Assembly (NCBI RefSeq): GCF_964340395.1
Contig: NC_135556.1
Location: 859,001 to 923,000 of the forward strand
Origin: Glandiceps talaboti
Taxonomy: Eukaryota > Hemichordata > Enteropneusta > Spengelidae
Length of the DNA stretch: 64,000 bases
Reading direction: 5' to 3'
Shown here: one piece after another, positions 45,077 to 56,816 of the stretch
Position numbering within the stretch: the first letter of the stretch is position 1
Layout of the letters: each line of letters starts with the position of its first letter
Made by a program: the position numbers and the translations under genes
The notes under the pieces: generated by a model
Told to the model about the DNA's origin: nothing
The model's database searches: none
What the model saw: only the letters and a program-made list of their open reading frames with translations

Positions 45077-46758
45077 AAGCAGAAACTCTCGCATTTTGTG
45101 AGATCTTGTCTGCCATTTAAGAATATGGTCTATTGTCAATAGTGTCAGGAGAGGCCAAATTTGGGGTGTTCAAAGTGAGAAAAATTCACATGTCATCCAT
45201 CCCCTGCCACTGCTTAGCGACCGCCATAGTTTTCCATTTATAATTACCATTTAACCAGCGACACTAAAAATGTACATTCCTGCCATTTTCGCGCTAGCAC
45301 ACTGCAGACTGAACACTCCCTATTTTGTTTCCTTTACACGTATACACCTTCACTGGACAATCACGTCTCAGACGCGCTCACGGCTCAGTAAATTAAATTT
45401 AGCATAGTCAAAAAGTATGGTCATATTTACTACACTGCAAACCGGAATACAAATTTCAAACTTAGTGTATCATGTACATGATGTTCAGTACGATAATATA
45501 TGGTATTATGAAAACCATAGTTACATAATTTCAATATTTCATAGAGTCGTAAACATTCATATGCCTGGCATACTAAAATATGCGGCCGCCGAGTGAAAGA
45601 CGGAAACCTTAACATTTTTCCTGAATGGGATTGAAATTTGAAAAAGTAAAACGATAGAGTTTTAGGGCGACATAGTGAGACATGTCATCTCAAATATTGG
45701 TTGAAGTAACAGAAAAATAAAAAAGTTAAACGGAGGGGTTTTATGAGGTGACGAGTATCCACGGCGATGTCATGATTTTGCGTAATTTCCCATAGACCAC
45801 AATGGCGTTTACTGAATTCAACAGGGTGTGAACTTCTCGTCGGTTCAATTTTTTCAAATTTCGACCTATGATTTTCAAATTTTGCATCCATTTTCAGAGT
45901 ATAATAGGCTAAATTCGTATCTTTTTAGAATTTTGAATTAATACCCTATATTATTGTAATTTGTATTTGAGTATGATTTTATCGTAAAGTATTCTTAGCT
46001 GTTGACAAAACTAACGATATTTACGCCAACACACATCTTTAAAGTAGGCTTGAAATTACGAAAATAGGTCAGTAAATGTTATAAAAAGTACGAATTACAA
46101 GGGCACTTCATCCTAAAATCAAAACTACCAAATGTTGGCTGATATATGTAAGATATAAGGTCCTAACACGACAAAATATCAAGGAGTGTAAATGATAAAC
46201 ACACCAACTTTCCACTGTAACTCAACAGTGGATGTATCGATCGATATTCTTTTCACTGGAAATTGATACAATGTTACGACATGTTGGCTGGTCGTCTCTA
46301 AAAATAACGGCACCAAAAATCCACAATGCAGCACAGACATAAATAAAGGACTATTGCAAGAAAATTATCCAGCTTAGGCATCTCCCTGATTCATAAACAT
46401 ACACTGGCACAATAATATAGGGCCTGTTGACATACATGTATATCTCATGCGGCAAGTACGAACAAAATCGTTGTAAACCAGACGGTAATATACAGCCTTA
46501 TGAATATTCATTAGTTGCTTGTCAAATATGACCCCGTTGTTGACCTTTCAGGCACAGTCGGCGCTTCGCAGAATAGGAAACAAATAGGTACCGATTCGTC
46601 CCGCAGTGGCATATCAGAAAAGTGCATTTCTAATATAGTTGATATTTTATTGCAAGTTCTGGATAATATAATCCAAGAGCAGTACAATGTACATTGCATC
46701 CAATGATCTCATTTATCTAAAAACAATTTAAATAATTGATTTTCCTCTTTTTTGACAG

Positions 46759-46805
46759 CATGGAGGTGGTATTATTACAAGTAAACTGGATCAACATTGT
46801 ACCAA
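46759..46805 (+). CDS. TERF2IP: TERF2IP exon 2 (47 nt)
   Basis: Acceptor CTTTTTTGACAG and donor GTAAGT are both strong. In the phase dictated by exon 1 it reads HGGGIITSKLDQHCTK with the last codon completed by exon 3. HGGG immediately after the exon 1 sequence is the conserved BRCT turn seen in TERF2IP. At 47 nt it is a very small exon between introns of about 26 kb and 16 kb. Confidence 0.88.
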
Positions 46806-47378
46806 GTAAGTTGTAAGTCCACTTCGAAGGCCATAATAAGGTATTATATATAGGTATTATGCTAATAATGACCCGTATCCGTCCGTCCATGGACAATCAT
46901 ATTTTGGACCCTTATGTCTCCACTTCAACCAAGCGTGGCACACATGTCAAATACTACATGTATATGGTACATACAAATTACAAAATGTATGTCACAGGAA
47001 ATTGCTGTATAACTTTGGATGCGTTGTACCCAGAGACAACATTCAGATACCAGTGCCATATAGAAGTGAACTTTCAATTTGAATGCTTTAGCTTTGACCT
47101 TGACCTTCATGTACGAGGTCAAACAGCAAATTGCTCAATGACTTCAGCAGTTGTATGGCTAGAGACACTGTTTAAATATGTACACTTGGAAGCTTTTAAT
47201 TTAGACACTTACTTTGACCTTGACTTTCATCTCATCAATAAATTTAGTAGTTTTGTTTATACATTAGTAAGGTCATGAACAGGAACATTTCACTCATTAG
47301 GGATGGCCCTCACTGAATTTCTTGGGAGATGTGAGTTTCTACTTGAAGAACTATCCAGTAGAAATACAAATAATTATT

Positions 47379-47427
47379 AGCACAACTGAACTGATGAGGT
47401 TCAGTAGTGTTATAGGCATGGCAAATG

Positions 47428-47462
<35 letters not shown>

Positions 47463-47640
47463 ACAACTTAAAAAGTCAAAAACTGCCAGACCGATTGCCA
47501 TGATATTTGGTGGGTATACTACCTTGGGTGTCTAGTTGGGAAATTGTTCAAATCAACATGATCTTACCACCGGTGTGTGATTTGGGTCAAAATATATGGT
47601 TTTTGGTCAAGAAACTTAAAGGCCCGTATCGACTATAAAA
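47379..47640 (+). repeat. Dispersed repeat family B, copy 1, with (GT)n
   Basis: Begins AGCACAACTGAACTGATGAG, continues through a (GT)15 run (47,431-47,460) to GGGAAATTGTTCAAAT and AAATATATGGTTTTTGGTCA. A second copy starts at about 55,660. Non-coding. Confidence 0.75.
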
Positions 47641-48090
47641 GGAGGATTACAGTAGGGACGCTCATTTATGCAAAGCCTCTCGTACGCCTAACATCGCCTG
47701 GGTGCTCCAAGAAAACTGTCAAAATCACGGCTATTTCCCGAGCATTTACTCTAAATGTATCCCAAAATGAATTATAAATATGTAGAAGAGGTGCCTGTGT
47801 GAATTGTTTTGTAAATTATGATGATCTGGGAGCGAAATTTGATGTATGTTGTCATGTGGTATGTGGCGAAATGTTAGGTTAGAAGCGTCCAAACAGCTGT
47901 CACTCAGATACTGTGTAAACGTTTGCGTAACTCCCTGGGGGGTTGGTAGTATCTCGATAATCAATTCGCTAGATTATTTACCTCTACCTACCATAATAAC
48001 ATAACGGTAATGATCAAATCAGAAGTACGGTCCGGCGACAAGGCAAAAGTATACAGTGGTAGAAATGTGACTATTTTGTGTTTGTTTGTT

Positions 48091-48095
<5 letters not shown>

Positions 48096-48124
<29 letters not shown>
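48096..48124. repeat. (GT)n microsatellite
   Basis: A GT run following TTTGTTTGTTTGTTTGTG, downstream of the minus-strand ORF that ends at 48,367. Confidence 0.9.
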
Positions 48125-48125
<1 letters not shown>

Positions 48126-48366
48126 TTGTCTTTCTGTTTGGGTTTTATTTTTTGGTAATGGGAGTACCATTTACACATACAGTAGAAAACCAATTAGAAA
48201 GGTGTTTTGATCTGAAATTCGAATAAAATTGCTAACAAATGACAACACCGACATACGCAAAACATGAATGTGTAGTTTAGGTAAGGTACACTCTTTTTGG
48301 AGGATGTGGTGGCCCTGAAAAGGGCCGTTTGGTTTGTGGCTTTTCAGCCGTTCGGTTAGACCGAGC

Positions 48367-48942
48367 TTACGCCCAGCTATGACCTCTGTACGGCACACCG
48401 GGTAAATTTGGATAAAGAGACCGTACCTGCGAAGTGACGCATTTAGGCATCACTTCCCTACGACTGATGGCAACATCATCAGCCTGCATTAGTTGCTGCT
48501 TCCTAAGTAAGTAGCGTGGATCGTTCCACGCATTTCTTCGGTCGAGCATATTCCAATACTTTCGGTAGAGCCGATGGCGAACCAAAACATTTTCGTCACA
48601 AGGTTCCTGGCCCATACCAAGCCAGTCTTGTCGGTATGTTGTGACACACGGGTAGCAAAGGCAGTGCGGACATTCGTTTTGATGCAAAGCAATGTCGTTG
48701 TTTTGATCTTGCAGATCGTCCCTGACCCTGATACCACTGTCATTGATGGCCGAGGCCTCGTCACCGATATCAATACCACTGTCGTTGCTGGCCGAGACCT
48801 CTTCAGTTGACTCAACAATGCCAGTGTTGTCAAGGTCGGGTGACTCGGAATCAATAACCAGTTCCCATCCGGAGTTTGCAAAGAGAGCCTTGATAGCGTC
48901 CCTTTGAACTTCATTGACGGCAATCAGTATCTTGCTGCTCAT
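48367..48942 (-). CDS. Conserved metazoan-type ORF with CxxCxCxPC motif, 191 residues, intact
   Basis: I prefer the internal start at 48,942 (MSSKILIAVNEVQRDAIKAL) to the upstream ATG at 49,068, whose extra 42 residues look like leader. Residues ~52-95 are acidic and Ser-rich with a duplicated NDSGI(D/R) phrase. The C-terminal half has CPHCLCYPCVTTYRQDWLGM, then HRLYRKYWNMLDRR, DPRYLLRKQQL, REVMPKCVTSQVRSLYPNLP and PYRGHSW. I recall this C-terminal pattern (CVT...WLG...YR.FW...DPRYL.RK...IMPKCV...VR.LYPNP.G.PY.GH.W) from many invertebrate proteins of unknown function, often multicopy. Single exon and inside an intron of another gene, so probably a retro- or transposon-borne ORF. Confidence 0.7.
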   Translation of the reverse strand: MSSKILIAVNEVQRDAIKALFANSGWELVIDSESPDLDNTGIVESTEEVSASNDSGIDIGDEASAINDSGIRVRDDLQDQNNDIALHQNECPHCLCYPCVTTYRQDWLGMGQEPCDENVLVRHRLYRKYWNMLDRRNAWNDPRYLLRKQQLMQADDVAISRREVMPKCVTSQVRSLYPNLPGVPYRGHSWA

Positions 48943-49363
48943 CTTGATGACAAACTGGAACTGACGTTGCAACTGAGTAAAACGACAGTTTCCAAAAAAA
49001 GTGGCAATCGGTTTTGAATTGCAAATTTGAAATGGAAAGCGCTTGAATATCGGTGTGTCTAGGAACATTTACACCTATTATTCATATTATTCATAAACAG
49101 GAAGTTGAGCAAATCGAAACCCTTCTTTTACCTCATGTGTAAACCCGGAAATAATGACATCCTATTTTACGTGGTTTTGGCATTTGCATTGAAGGCTGAA
49201 AATCGGTACACCCTGTTACACATACCGAGCGTGCCAAATCACACAATAAATTCAAACTCCCCCGAAATAATAACGAACCTGTAAATCTTTTTTTTAAAGA
49301 AGTAAATTTTGGGGTTTTTTCCGCCCATTATCTGCGTATTATTTTGAATTGATGACATGTAAC

Positions 49364-49399
49364 CATAGACCCTACACCAACGTTGGTGTAGGGTCTATG
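49364..49399. repeat. Perfect 36-bp palindrome
   Basis: Arm CATAGACCCTACACCAAC followed directly by its exact complement, without a spacer. Non-coding. Confidence 0.97.
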
Positions 49400-49496
49400 A
49401 TGTAACAAAGCATTCTTTTTCACCATGTCGTTGGAAGTGGCAGTATGTCGATCATCTCAATCTAAACTGAGCATGACGTCAACCCGACTTTCCGTG

Positions 49497-49964
49497 TTAT
49501 GATACACATAGTACATGCTGCATCAACAGAAAATAATGTAACGCGTCTGGACAAAAATATACAAGGAAAGAAGGCAGAATACTATTCAAAATGGTACCGA
49601 AACAGATTTTTTGGATCATGAGTTTCAATTGCAAAAGTCTTGTAGCTGTAAGTGCAATTGTCTTCGGCTCCACCCTGCCACGTACGTACATCCCTGGCGT
49701 ACAGCACACCCTGTTATATTCATACGCTGTCGTCCAAGCTCCATATTTTGATTCACTGTACAGTGGTAAAGTTATAAAATTGGCCCGTTCAACCCTTTCG
49801 GGACATTGCAATGAATGATAAACAAAACAGCGATTTACTTCAGACAGTTCCTTTGCCATCGCTAGTGCATTGTTGTGTGATACGTCAACACAGCTGTCTC
49901 CCCGGTACATTTGTATTCCGATCTTTGAACAAACATACAAAAGGTTCTTTTTCGTGAAATTCAT
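49497..49964 (-). CDS. Unrecognised 155-residue ORF
   Basis: ATG 49,964; composition is protein-like for the first ~110 residues (YVCSKIGIQMYRGDSCVDVS, RCFVYHSLQCPERVERANFI, YGAWTTAYEYNRVCCTPGMY), after which it becomes hydrophobic (SILPSFLVYFCPDALHYFLL). No family recognised, no splice context examined with success, and no obvious repeat ends. It may be part of the same insertion as the ORF at 48,367-48,942, 432 bp downstream on the same strand. It could also be a chance ORF. Confidence 0.3.
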   Translation of the reverse strand: MNFTKKNLLYVCSKIGIQMYRGDSCVDVSHNNALAMAKELSEVNRCFVYHSLQCPERVERANFITLPLYSESKYGAWTTAYEYNRVCCTPGMYVRGRVEPKTIALTATRLLQLKLMIQKICFGTILNSILPSFLVYFCPDALHYFLLMQHVLCVS

Positions 49965-50224
49965 TCTTTTATTTATAAAACTATATGTGTTACATAATTA
50001 TGACACATTACAATGAAACAAAATTACCACCTCTGTCGAGTCAAAAGTGTTATATGCAGTAGACAACTGCCATCCATTGTCTATGGTATAATACGCACAC
50101 TGCACAGTCGCTGTATACTGTGTCGGCCGAACTTTCAAGCTCAATTTTCAAGCTCAATTTCAAGCAAATTTAGTGAAATGTTTCTAGAAGTGTTATTCTG
50201 CAGATTTTCTTTAATATTTTTTGA

Positions 50225-50640
50225 CACAATTGGTCCTAACAATCATGACCACACCCATAGCAACAGCAGAATGGTGTATTTCATAAATATAACAAGGATT
50301 TGTTAATAGACAAGTGAACAAGCATTCAAAAATGTATGTAAATATGCCTAGCAACAAGACCACGCCCATAGCAACAGCCAAATGATCACACACATATTGC
50401 AAAAAATAACAACAGGGATTAATAGACAAGTGAATAAACATTCAAAAAATGTATGCAAATATGTCTAGCAACATGACCATACCCATAGCAAAAGCGAAAT
50501 GATCGCCTACATTTCAAAGATAACAACCGGGTTGGATAGACAACTGGATTGTCCAAATGAACACCTATACCTAGCATGGATCAGCTTGTAGGTAAACATT
50601 TTTAAAAACTACAGTTGTGCCATTGGTGCTATTTTTCTTA
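50225..50640 (+). repeat. Interspersed repeat with ~110-bp monomers, copy 2
   Basis: Same monomer (GCCTAGCAACAAGACCACGC at 50,347) and same tail (GGTTGGATAGACAACTGGAT, CAGTTGTGCCATTGG) as copy 1 at 16,640-17,215. Confidence 0.8.
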
Positions 50641-51299
50641 GGAAAGCTGGAATTATATGGAATTTACGTTCCAAACTCTAAAAGTATATAATCTATACAT
50701 GAAGATTTTGCATTTGTGGGAAGCTGAAGTTGAAGATTTTAGAATTGAAATGAATGCATTTGGTGGCCCCCCTTAGACCATCATTATGCTAAAAACATGA
50801 AAAATTTGAGTTGATATGTGTGGATTTTCTGTTTCAAACATTACAATATCACTTTACCATTGATCTATAGTATTATTGAGATATAGATCCATGATATTAC
50901 TAGAATGAGAATGTTGTTCACAGTTCTGTATTGTAACCCTTTCTAAGTCTCTTAAAGTGTACATGCAAAGGTTGATAATTTTTTTCGTAATTATGTTTAT
51001 TTTGCCATAAAAATAAATGAATTTGCATTCATACTTCTAATTCTTGTGCGCATTGGCAAGAAAGTCGCCAAAATACTTGCCCCCTTAATCCCCTGTGCTT
51101 CGACTAACTTCGGCACCTCAACCAGCTCACGAAAGGTGTTGAGGTCCCACGTGTTACAAAAGCCTTCTAAGCCTTTGTGTAATGTTTACTTATGAATTAC
51201 TAATTACCCTTGCTATATATTATTATCTGTAACTGTATATATTGTGGTGTACCAGTTTAGTCTTCCGACAACAATGGTTCCTTGGTGTTTTGTCGGCAG

Positions 51300-52235
51300 C
51301 ACCCGCAGTGAAACGATCACCCTACACACATTTCCGAGTGATATAACTGAGTAGGTAATAATGGGTGAAGGCAGTTGAAACCACGTGTAAAAACTGGACA
51401 GTGATGCCATACAGTGAAAGCCGGTAATGCTACCTGGGCCGGGGTTCTCCACGCCACCCTTGAAGCCATGATCAAAGCGAAAAAAAGGGAAACAAATAAA
51501 ATATTTTGAAATGATGTTTTCAAGAAAGCAAGTTAGCTTCATAAAATGTTTTCAGTACGATAGCATTTTTTTGGAAACAATGCGTAGTCCGGTTGTATGT
51601 TTTGATTTCCATGTTGCTGGGAGTCGTTTTCATCGCAATCATATCAAAGTAAAAAGACGCAACGCTCATTATAATGTTGCTATTTTTTTTTCCGTTGTTT
51701 TGTCTACCTGAACAATTACTGTGTCATGCCAATCACATGTCCAAAGTGGATGCACACAGCAAAGTACAGTCAGCACTTCATGCTCCCAGGTCAAATAACT
51801 TCCACAACGTAAGACATGTCTATCCATCAAAAACTCAAACAAAAATGGTCGGAGACAATACGCAATACACCACAGTACGGCCGGCTTCAGTGAACACGGG
51901 CCGGGCCGTGCTTTGAAAGAAAATGAAATCACTTCATGTCACTGTGTGGATGGTAATGAACGTAGTAAAAATGAAATAAAGTGCGTGTACACATACATTG
52001 TAGCTTTCAAGAGGGATGGTTATCCAACAAAACGTTCTGATCTAATGAATTTGTGGGTCTACTTTCGCGAAGATTTTGAGGTCATAGATCGAATGTACTG
52101 TTACTAGTATGACACATACTACATCTGAACAACTTGAGAGAATATTTTGGGAACTCTTGAAGCCATTCTCATCCGATCTCTGTATGTTCGATGGGTACGG
52201 AAATATTAGATAATTTTCGTTTTGATTAGATTGTC
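51300..52235 (+). mobile_element. Internally deleted relative of the SAP-domain element
   Basis: 51,500-52,010 parallels 41,520-42,030 (shared AAGCAAGTTA, GGTTGTATGTTTT-like, TGTCTACCTG, TTTGAAAGAAAATGAAA words in the same order) and 52,160-52,225 parallels 44,225-44,290 (GATGGGTACGGAAATATT). The middle of the longer copy is missing. Ends were not found. Confidence 0.55.
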
Positions 52236-53666
52236 TGCAGGAGCTGTTTTCCACCCATTGAATAGTTATGTTAACAGAGGACGCTGATAACACCCTTCAC
52301 TTTATGTAAACAACACGGTTTCACTAGGACGTAAACAATAGCTTGATGGTCCATGTTGCGGTACAAGACAGCAAGGCATAGTCAGAAAACAAGCACTAAA
52401 CTTGCATGATGGATATTTAAACACAGGTATACTATTACAATGTACACATACATGTAATGTGTACTAGCCATGACTACATTTGTCTGTGAAATTTACATAA
52501 AAAAAAAACCTTATAAAACAGTGTCATTCAGGCTCTGTGTGATGGACCACTACTTCCTCACTCATTCACTACCAGAGGAACTATCGTTACTGCCAGCGGT
52601 CGGTTTGAATGAATTTGGCTAAATCACACCATCAGATGTTAATGCTGGAGTGTATTGCTCTACGCTTGAGGAATCTGACCAATATTCAACGTCGGGTTCT
52701 GGCGAAAACGGGTTGTGAAGTTGACCTTCTGGTTCGACCATAATGGCTTTGAATGTAAAGATACACTGACGAACGCGTTTGTGTTCCTGCAGTGATGTTA
52801 TAAAGTTCCAAACGCTGTCCTATCCATATGCAAATGAGAGGTACTTACCTGAAGGTGCTCTGTGGCTGAGCCGAGTGCCTCATTTTTCGCGCAATTTCTC
52901 GAATTATATTGTACTATTACAAACCCGATTTCCTTTATTTTTATGGCAAAGTAAACATAATTACGAAAAAAATTATGAACCTTTGCAGTACACTTTAATA
53001 GCCCAAACATAACACATTGGCACATGTACTATGCTCATGAACATAATTAAAAGTTTTGTACTTTTCAACTCAAAGAAGTCAAAAATGGGTTACAATTCAT
53101 TCAAATATTAAAGTTGAGTCACAACTTGAAAGGTAATCTGTGTAAATACAATCTCTCAAGTCACAGTTGGAGTACTTCTCATTTTTTCAGTTAGTTCGGT
53201 CATAGTTTGGTTGAGAACGCTCTAAAGTTTGAAATTCCGCAAAGACAATCGACTAGCAGCCAGAAATTTGAAGTGTAGTACTCTAGTAATCGTTTTGGAG
53301 ACATGTTTTTGATGAAATATATCATTTTCTGTGAATACATAAACCGCGACAATAGAGGTAGTTATGATGTAGTTACGATAACATGCCTCATCCTGATCAA
53401 TGAAAACAGCCTAACATATTAAAACGTGAAAAAAAGCATCAATAAATTGACTCAAAATTTCAAGAATTATTTCTGACTGAGAGAAATCGGGTTACAACCG
53501 TGATGAATGAAACACTGTACTCAAAGCGTACTGCAACAATCGCAAACAATGGACAGCTTACGCAATCAATTCTTCTTTTCATGCCATAGAACAACAAAAT
53601 ACACAACAAGACTATGTATGCATTTACCTAAAATACTTAACTATATATCTTGTTGGGGTCTTCAAC

Positions 53667-54060
53667 CAGTGTTGCAGCCAGCCTTTTGAAAGAGTGGGAC
53701 ATGGTGTCCCGAGACTTTCATTTTTCTGGGTCATCATAAATTTTTGGGGGACATTATAAAAAAAGCGCCAATGGGGTTTTAGCGCAACTGTACAGGTTTT
53801 AAAAATATTTACCCATATGCTGATCCATGCTAGATATTTGCTGAATGATTATGCAGTTGCCTGCCCAACCTTGTTGTTATCTATGCAATACAAAGTATAC
53901 GTGATCATTTGGCTAGTGCTATAGGTGTGGTCATGTTGCTAAACATATTTGCATACAATTATAGTGTGGGTCATCAATGACCCGTCACTTCCAAAATTGT
54001 GGGTCAGGTCCAAAAAATGTGTGGCAAATGACCCAAAAACCCCCTCTGGCTGCAACACTG
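53667..54060. mobile_element. 394-bp hAT-type MITE
   Basis: Perfect 15-bp inverted ends CAGTGTTGCAGCCAG, flanked by CTTCAAC (53,660-53,666; 54,061-54,067). It encloses a reversed fragment of the ~110-bp monomer repeat (about 53,815-53,965). Non-coding. Confidence 0.88.
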
Positions 54061-54479
54061 CTTCAACCAGTTGTAAACTTCGAAATGGTCGGAAAATTTA
54101 GTCAAAAACATGTCGGACAGCTAGCAACTCTCAACGAGTCACAGTGATGGTGAGTGTAAACAACTCGAAAACGGACAGGAAATGCTTATTTAGCTTAATG
54201 TATGCAAACAAACATCGTACAATAAACATTTAGAGATCCTTTGATGTTTACCGCAGTTGCGTATCCTGTGGGTGGAGGGTCTATGCTTAAATAAATCGTG
54301 TAAATAGCATAATTGTAGGTCATCGCTGATAATGTGACAGTGGTTTTCATGGGTCTTTTTCTGCACTTTTACCAGAAAATAGTTCTTTGGAAGTATTTAT
54401 TTCTGTTTTAACAAGAGGGCGCTGAGAAATTACAAGAGGCTACGTTCTCCCTTTTACCTCGTGCAGGGAGAACACTGAA

Positions 54480-55016
54480 ATAGCACTCAACTTTGAAATA
54501 TTCCTCATTATGATTAACGACCTGAAACCACAAACTCGGTCACTTGTATGTAAGTTCATGGATGATACCACTTTGTCCGAAACTTTATCAACGAGTAATA
54601 TGCAACAGGCAATAAACTACACAACTGACTGGTCTAAGGCAAACAATATGAAATTAAATCCAGACAAAACAAAAGACATGATAATCTCATTTAAGAAAGA
54701 CCAGCGAGAAATTCCCCTCACCAAAATAAATGACACAGTCGTCGAAAGAATCACCATTCAGAAACTTCTCGGGGTAATGATAAATAACACTCTTTCATGG
54801 TCAGACCATGTTGATTATATATACAGTAAAGCATCTAAACGGTTGTATTTTCTTACTCTACTCAAGAGATCAGGATTGAGTACTAAGCACTTATTGTTGT
54901 ACTATACCTCAATTATACGACCAGTGGTAGAATACGCTTGTCCACTGTGGCATAATGAACTTACAAGTGATCAAGCACAACAACTTGAGATGGTACAAAA
55001 AAGAGCATATCAATGA
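54480..55016 (+). pseudogene. CR1/Jockey-like LINE reverse transcriptase fragment
   Basis: ORF from 54,510: INDLKPQTRSLVCKFMDDTT (the FADD-type catalytic motif here reads FMDD), then NNMKLNPDKTKDMIISF, ITIQKLLGVMINNTLSWSDH, STKHLLLYYTSIIRPVVEYA and QQLEMVQKRAYQ. This is the C-terminal palm/thumb part of a LINE polymerase; the ORF stops at TGA 55,014 and neither end of the element is preserved. Open for 168 codons, so younger than the other LINE fragments here. Confidence 0.85.
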
Positions 55017-55029
55017 AATCAACTAATTA

Positions 55030-55640
55030 AGCAATATCTTAAGACTGCATTCTTCAATTCCAATATAATTTAGTTTAATTTGCATAATTAATTATTTTCA
55101 GTAATTAGGCTATATCTTGAGAATGCACACCAATTTCAGTATATAATTTAGTACATACAAATGTACGTTAACTATTAGAAAACGCATATTTCCAATAAAG
55201 TTTGTTGATGTATCTTACAGTTTTAATGAATAATTTGCATAATTAATGATTTTCGGTAATTAGGATACATGTGTACATCTTAAGAATGCATACTTGAATT
55301 TTAATATCATTTAGTACATAATGTTACCCATAACAAAGCAGATATGTCCTATAAATTTTGTTGATATAGCTTACAGTTTTAATGAAAGATTTGCATAATT
55401 AATGATTTTAGGTAACTAGGCTGTATCTTAAAAATACAAGCTTCAAATTTCATATAATTTGGTTCATATATCAACCATAATAATACGCACCTGTCCTATG
55501 AACTTTGTTGATACAACTTTTACCTTTATGAGTAATTCGAATAATGAATGATATTCAGTAATTATGCAGTATCATGCACTCTTCAGATTCCGTTAATTTG
55601 GCACATACATTAACCTGAGCAAGCACACTTGTCAAAAAAA
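55030..55640. repeat. ~155-bp tandem array, about four units
   Basis: TTTGCATAATTAATgATTTT recurs with the G of GCAT at 55,082, 55,237 and 55,393, and degenerately near 55,539. Related single units occur at 34,680-34,800, 35,886-35,945 and 63,068-63,125. Confidence 0.8.
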
Positions 55641-55659
55641 AACTGTTACCATAGTTTTT

Positions 55660-56200
55660 AGCACAACTGAACTGAAGGTTCATAAGTGCTATAGGCATGA
55701 CAAAGTATCTGTCTGTGGATGTGTGTAAACAACTTAAAGTCAAAAACTGTTGGAACGATTGCCATGATACACATGTATTTGGTGGTCATGTTACTTCTGG
55801 TGTCTAGTTGGGAAATTGTTCAAATGAAAATGATTGTATAAGGGATGTTTTGGGTCAAAATATGTGATTTTTGGTCAAAAAACTTAAACTCCAACAGTAC
55901 TGGGCAGATTGGCATGGGACATTCTTAGATGTGGGTAAATTAAGATTTGTTCATGACATGATGATTCCCCTGGTAATATGCAAATTAGGGCTAAAAATGT
56001 GTCTTTTTGGTCAAAAACCTATAATTCCAAAACTACTCAGCAGATTTGGCTGAAATTTAACAGGGATGCATCTATGGGTGTATAGATGAAGAAATATTAA
56101 GCATATAATGATCTCTTCAGTAATATGCAAATAAGGTGTAAAAATGTGAATTTATGGTGCTATGGTGCTATCAGACCTGATTGAGGGACCCTGCCTCCCG
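55660..56200 (+). repeat. Dispersed repeat family B, copy 2
   Basis: Starts GCACAACTGAACTGAAGGTT and parallels 47,379-47,640, then continues with three imperfect ~110-130 bp units containing TGTGATTTTTGGTCAAAAA or similar (about 55,860, 55,995, 56,140). Confidence 0.7.
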
Positions 56201-56631
56201 GGCCCTGCCTGTCACACTACTATCCGTGGATTGAGATAATATTACATGAGAGATACGATGGTGTCGATATCACAACAAGACCCCAATTTACCATCCTACC
56301 TTCCTGAAGTTCCTATCTATTCTGATGTCGACATCATCATATTTCTCTGGTATTTCTCATATTTCTCAAGACTTGGCTTGTAACTAAACGACTTGTACCA
56401 GGTACTATGTAGAATTTTCCTGCAACTTTTATATTTATTATTTGTACTTGTCACTATATCGATCGTGCTCTAGACTAATATTTGTTACCTACCCCTGAGC
56501 ATAGGGTTTCAAATACTTTCTCAGCTCTACATGTACATTGTTGTTTAATAAACTTCTGACAATTCTGTATTTCCATACACATTATTGTTGCTACAGTTCT
56601 TGTGTTCGAATGTGTTGTGTTTCTTAATCTC

Positions 56632-56640
56632 TCTCTTCTC

Positions 56641-56691
<51 letters not shown>

Positions 56692-56710
56692 CGCTCGCTC
56701 GTTCGTTCGC

Positions 56711-56750
<40 letters not shown>

Positions 56751-56754
56751 GCTC

Positions 56755-56816
<62 letters not shown>
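56632..56816. repeat. TCTG/TC/TCGC compound microsatellite
   Basis: Alternating (TCTG)n, (TC)n and CGCT blocks over about 185 bp. Apparent long Ser/Leu or Arg/Glu ORFs on both strands are artefacts. Confidence 0.95.

Larger units (their letters stand above)
40920..45134 (+). mobile_element. 4.2-kb element with ~50-bp inverted ends and a SAP-domain ORF
   Basis: AATAGACCATATTCTTAAAT... from 40,920 to 40,972 is matched, inverted, at 45,086-45,134 (43 of 49 positions over the core). Just inside the left end an ORF (41,022) encodes a SAP motif. A C-run, a 60-bp minisatellite and TAC/CTA microsatellite (42,395-42,437) lie inside. Parts of the interior (41,500-42,010; 44,215-44,290) recur at 51,500-52,230, an internally deleted relative. 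No target duplication could be settled. Confidence 0.65.
20801..46758 (+). other. TERF2IP intron 1 (about 26 kb)
   Basis: GT at 20,801 and a polypyrimidine tract plus AG at 46,758. The intron is filled with transposons and minisatellites listed separately. Stretches without a listed feature (for example 22,260-25,000, 30,500-31,400, 31,500-32,900, 33,090-33,900, 45,140-46,758) show only non-coding sequence and short homopolymers (C-run at 22,216-22,252, G-run at 24,305-24,340, C-runs at 25,316-25,328, 44,118-44,137 and 45,044-45,074). Confidence 0.85.

Noticed and set aside
46515-46706. 63-residue ORF just upstream of TERF2IP exon 2
   Set aside because: Cannot be joined in phase to exon 1 or 2, and the HGGG continuation from exon 1 leaves no room for it.
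48489-48923. Second minus-strand ORF overlapping the CxxCxCxPC ORF
   Set aside because: Alternative frame of the recognised ORF without conserved pattern.
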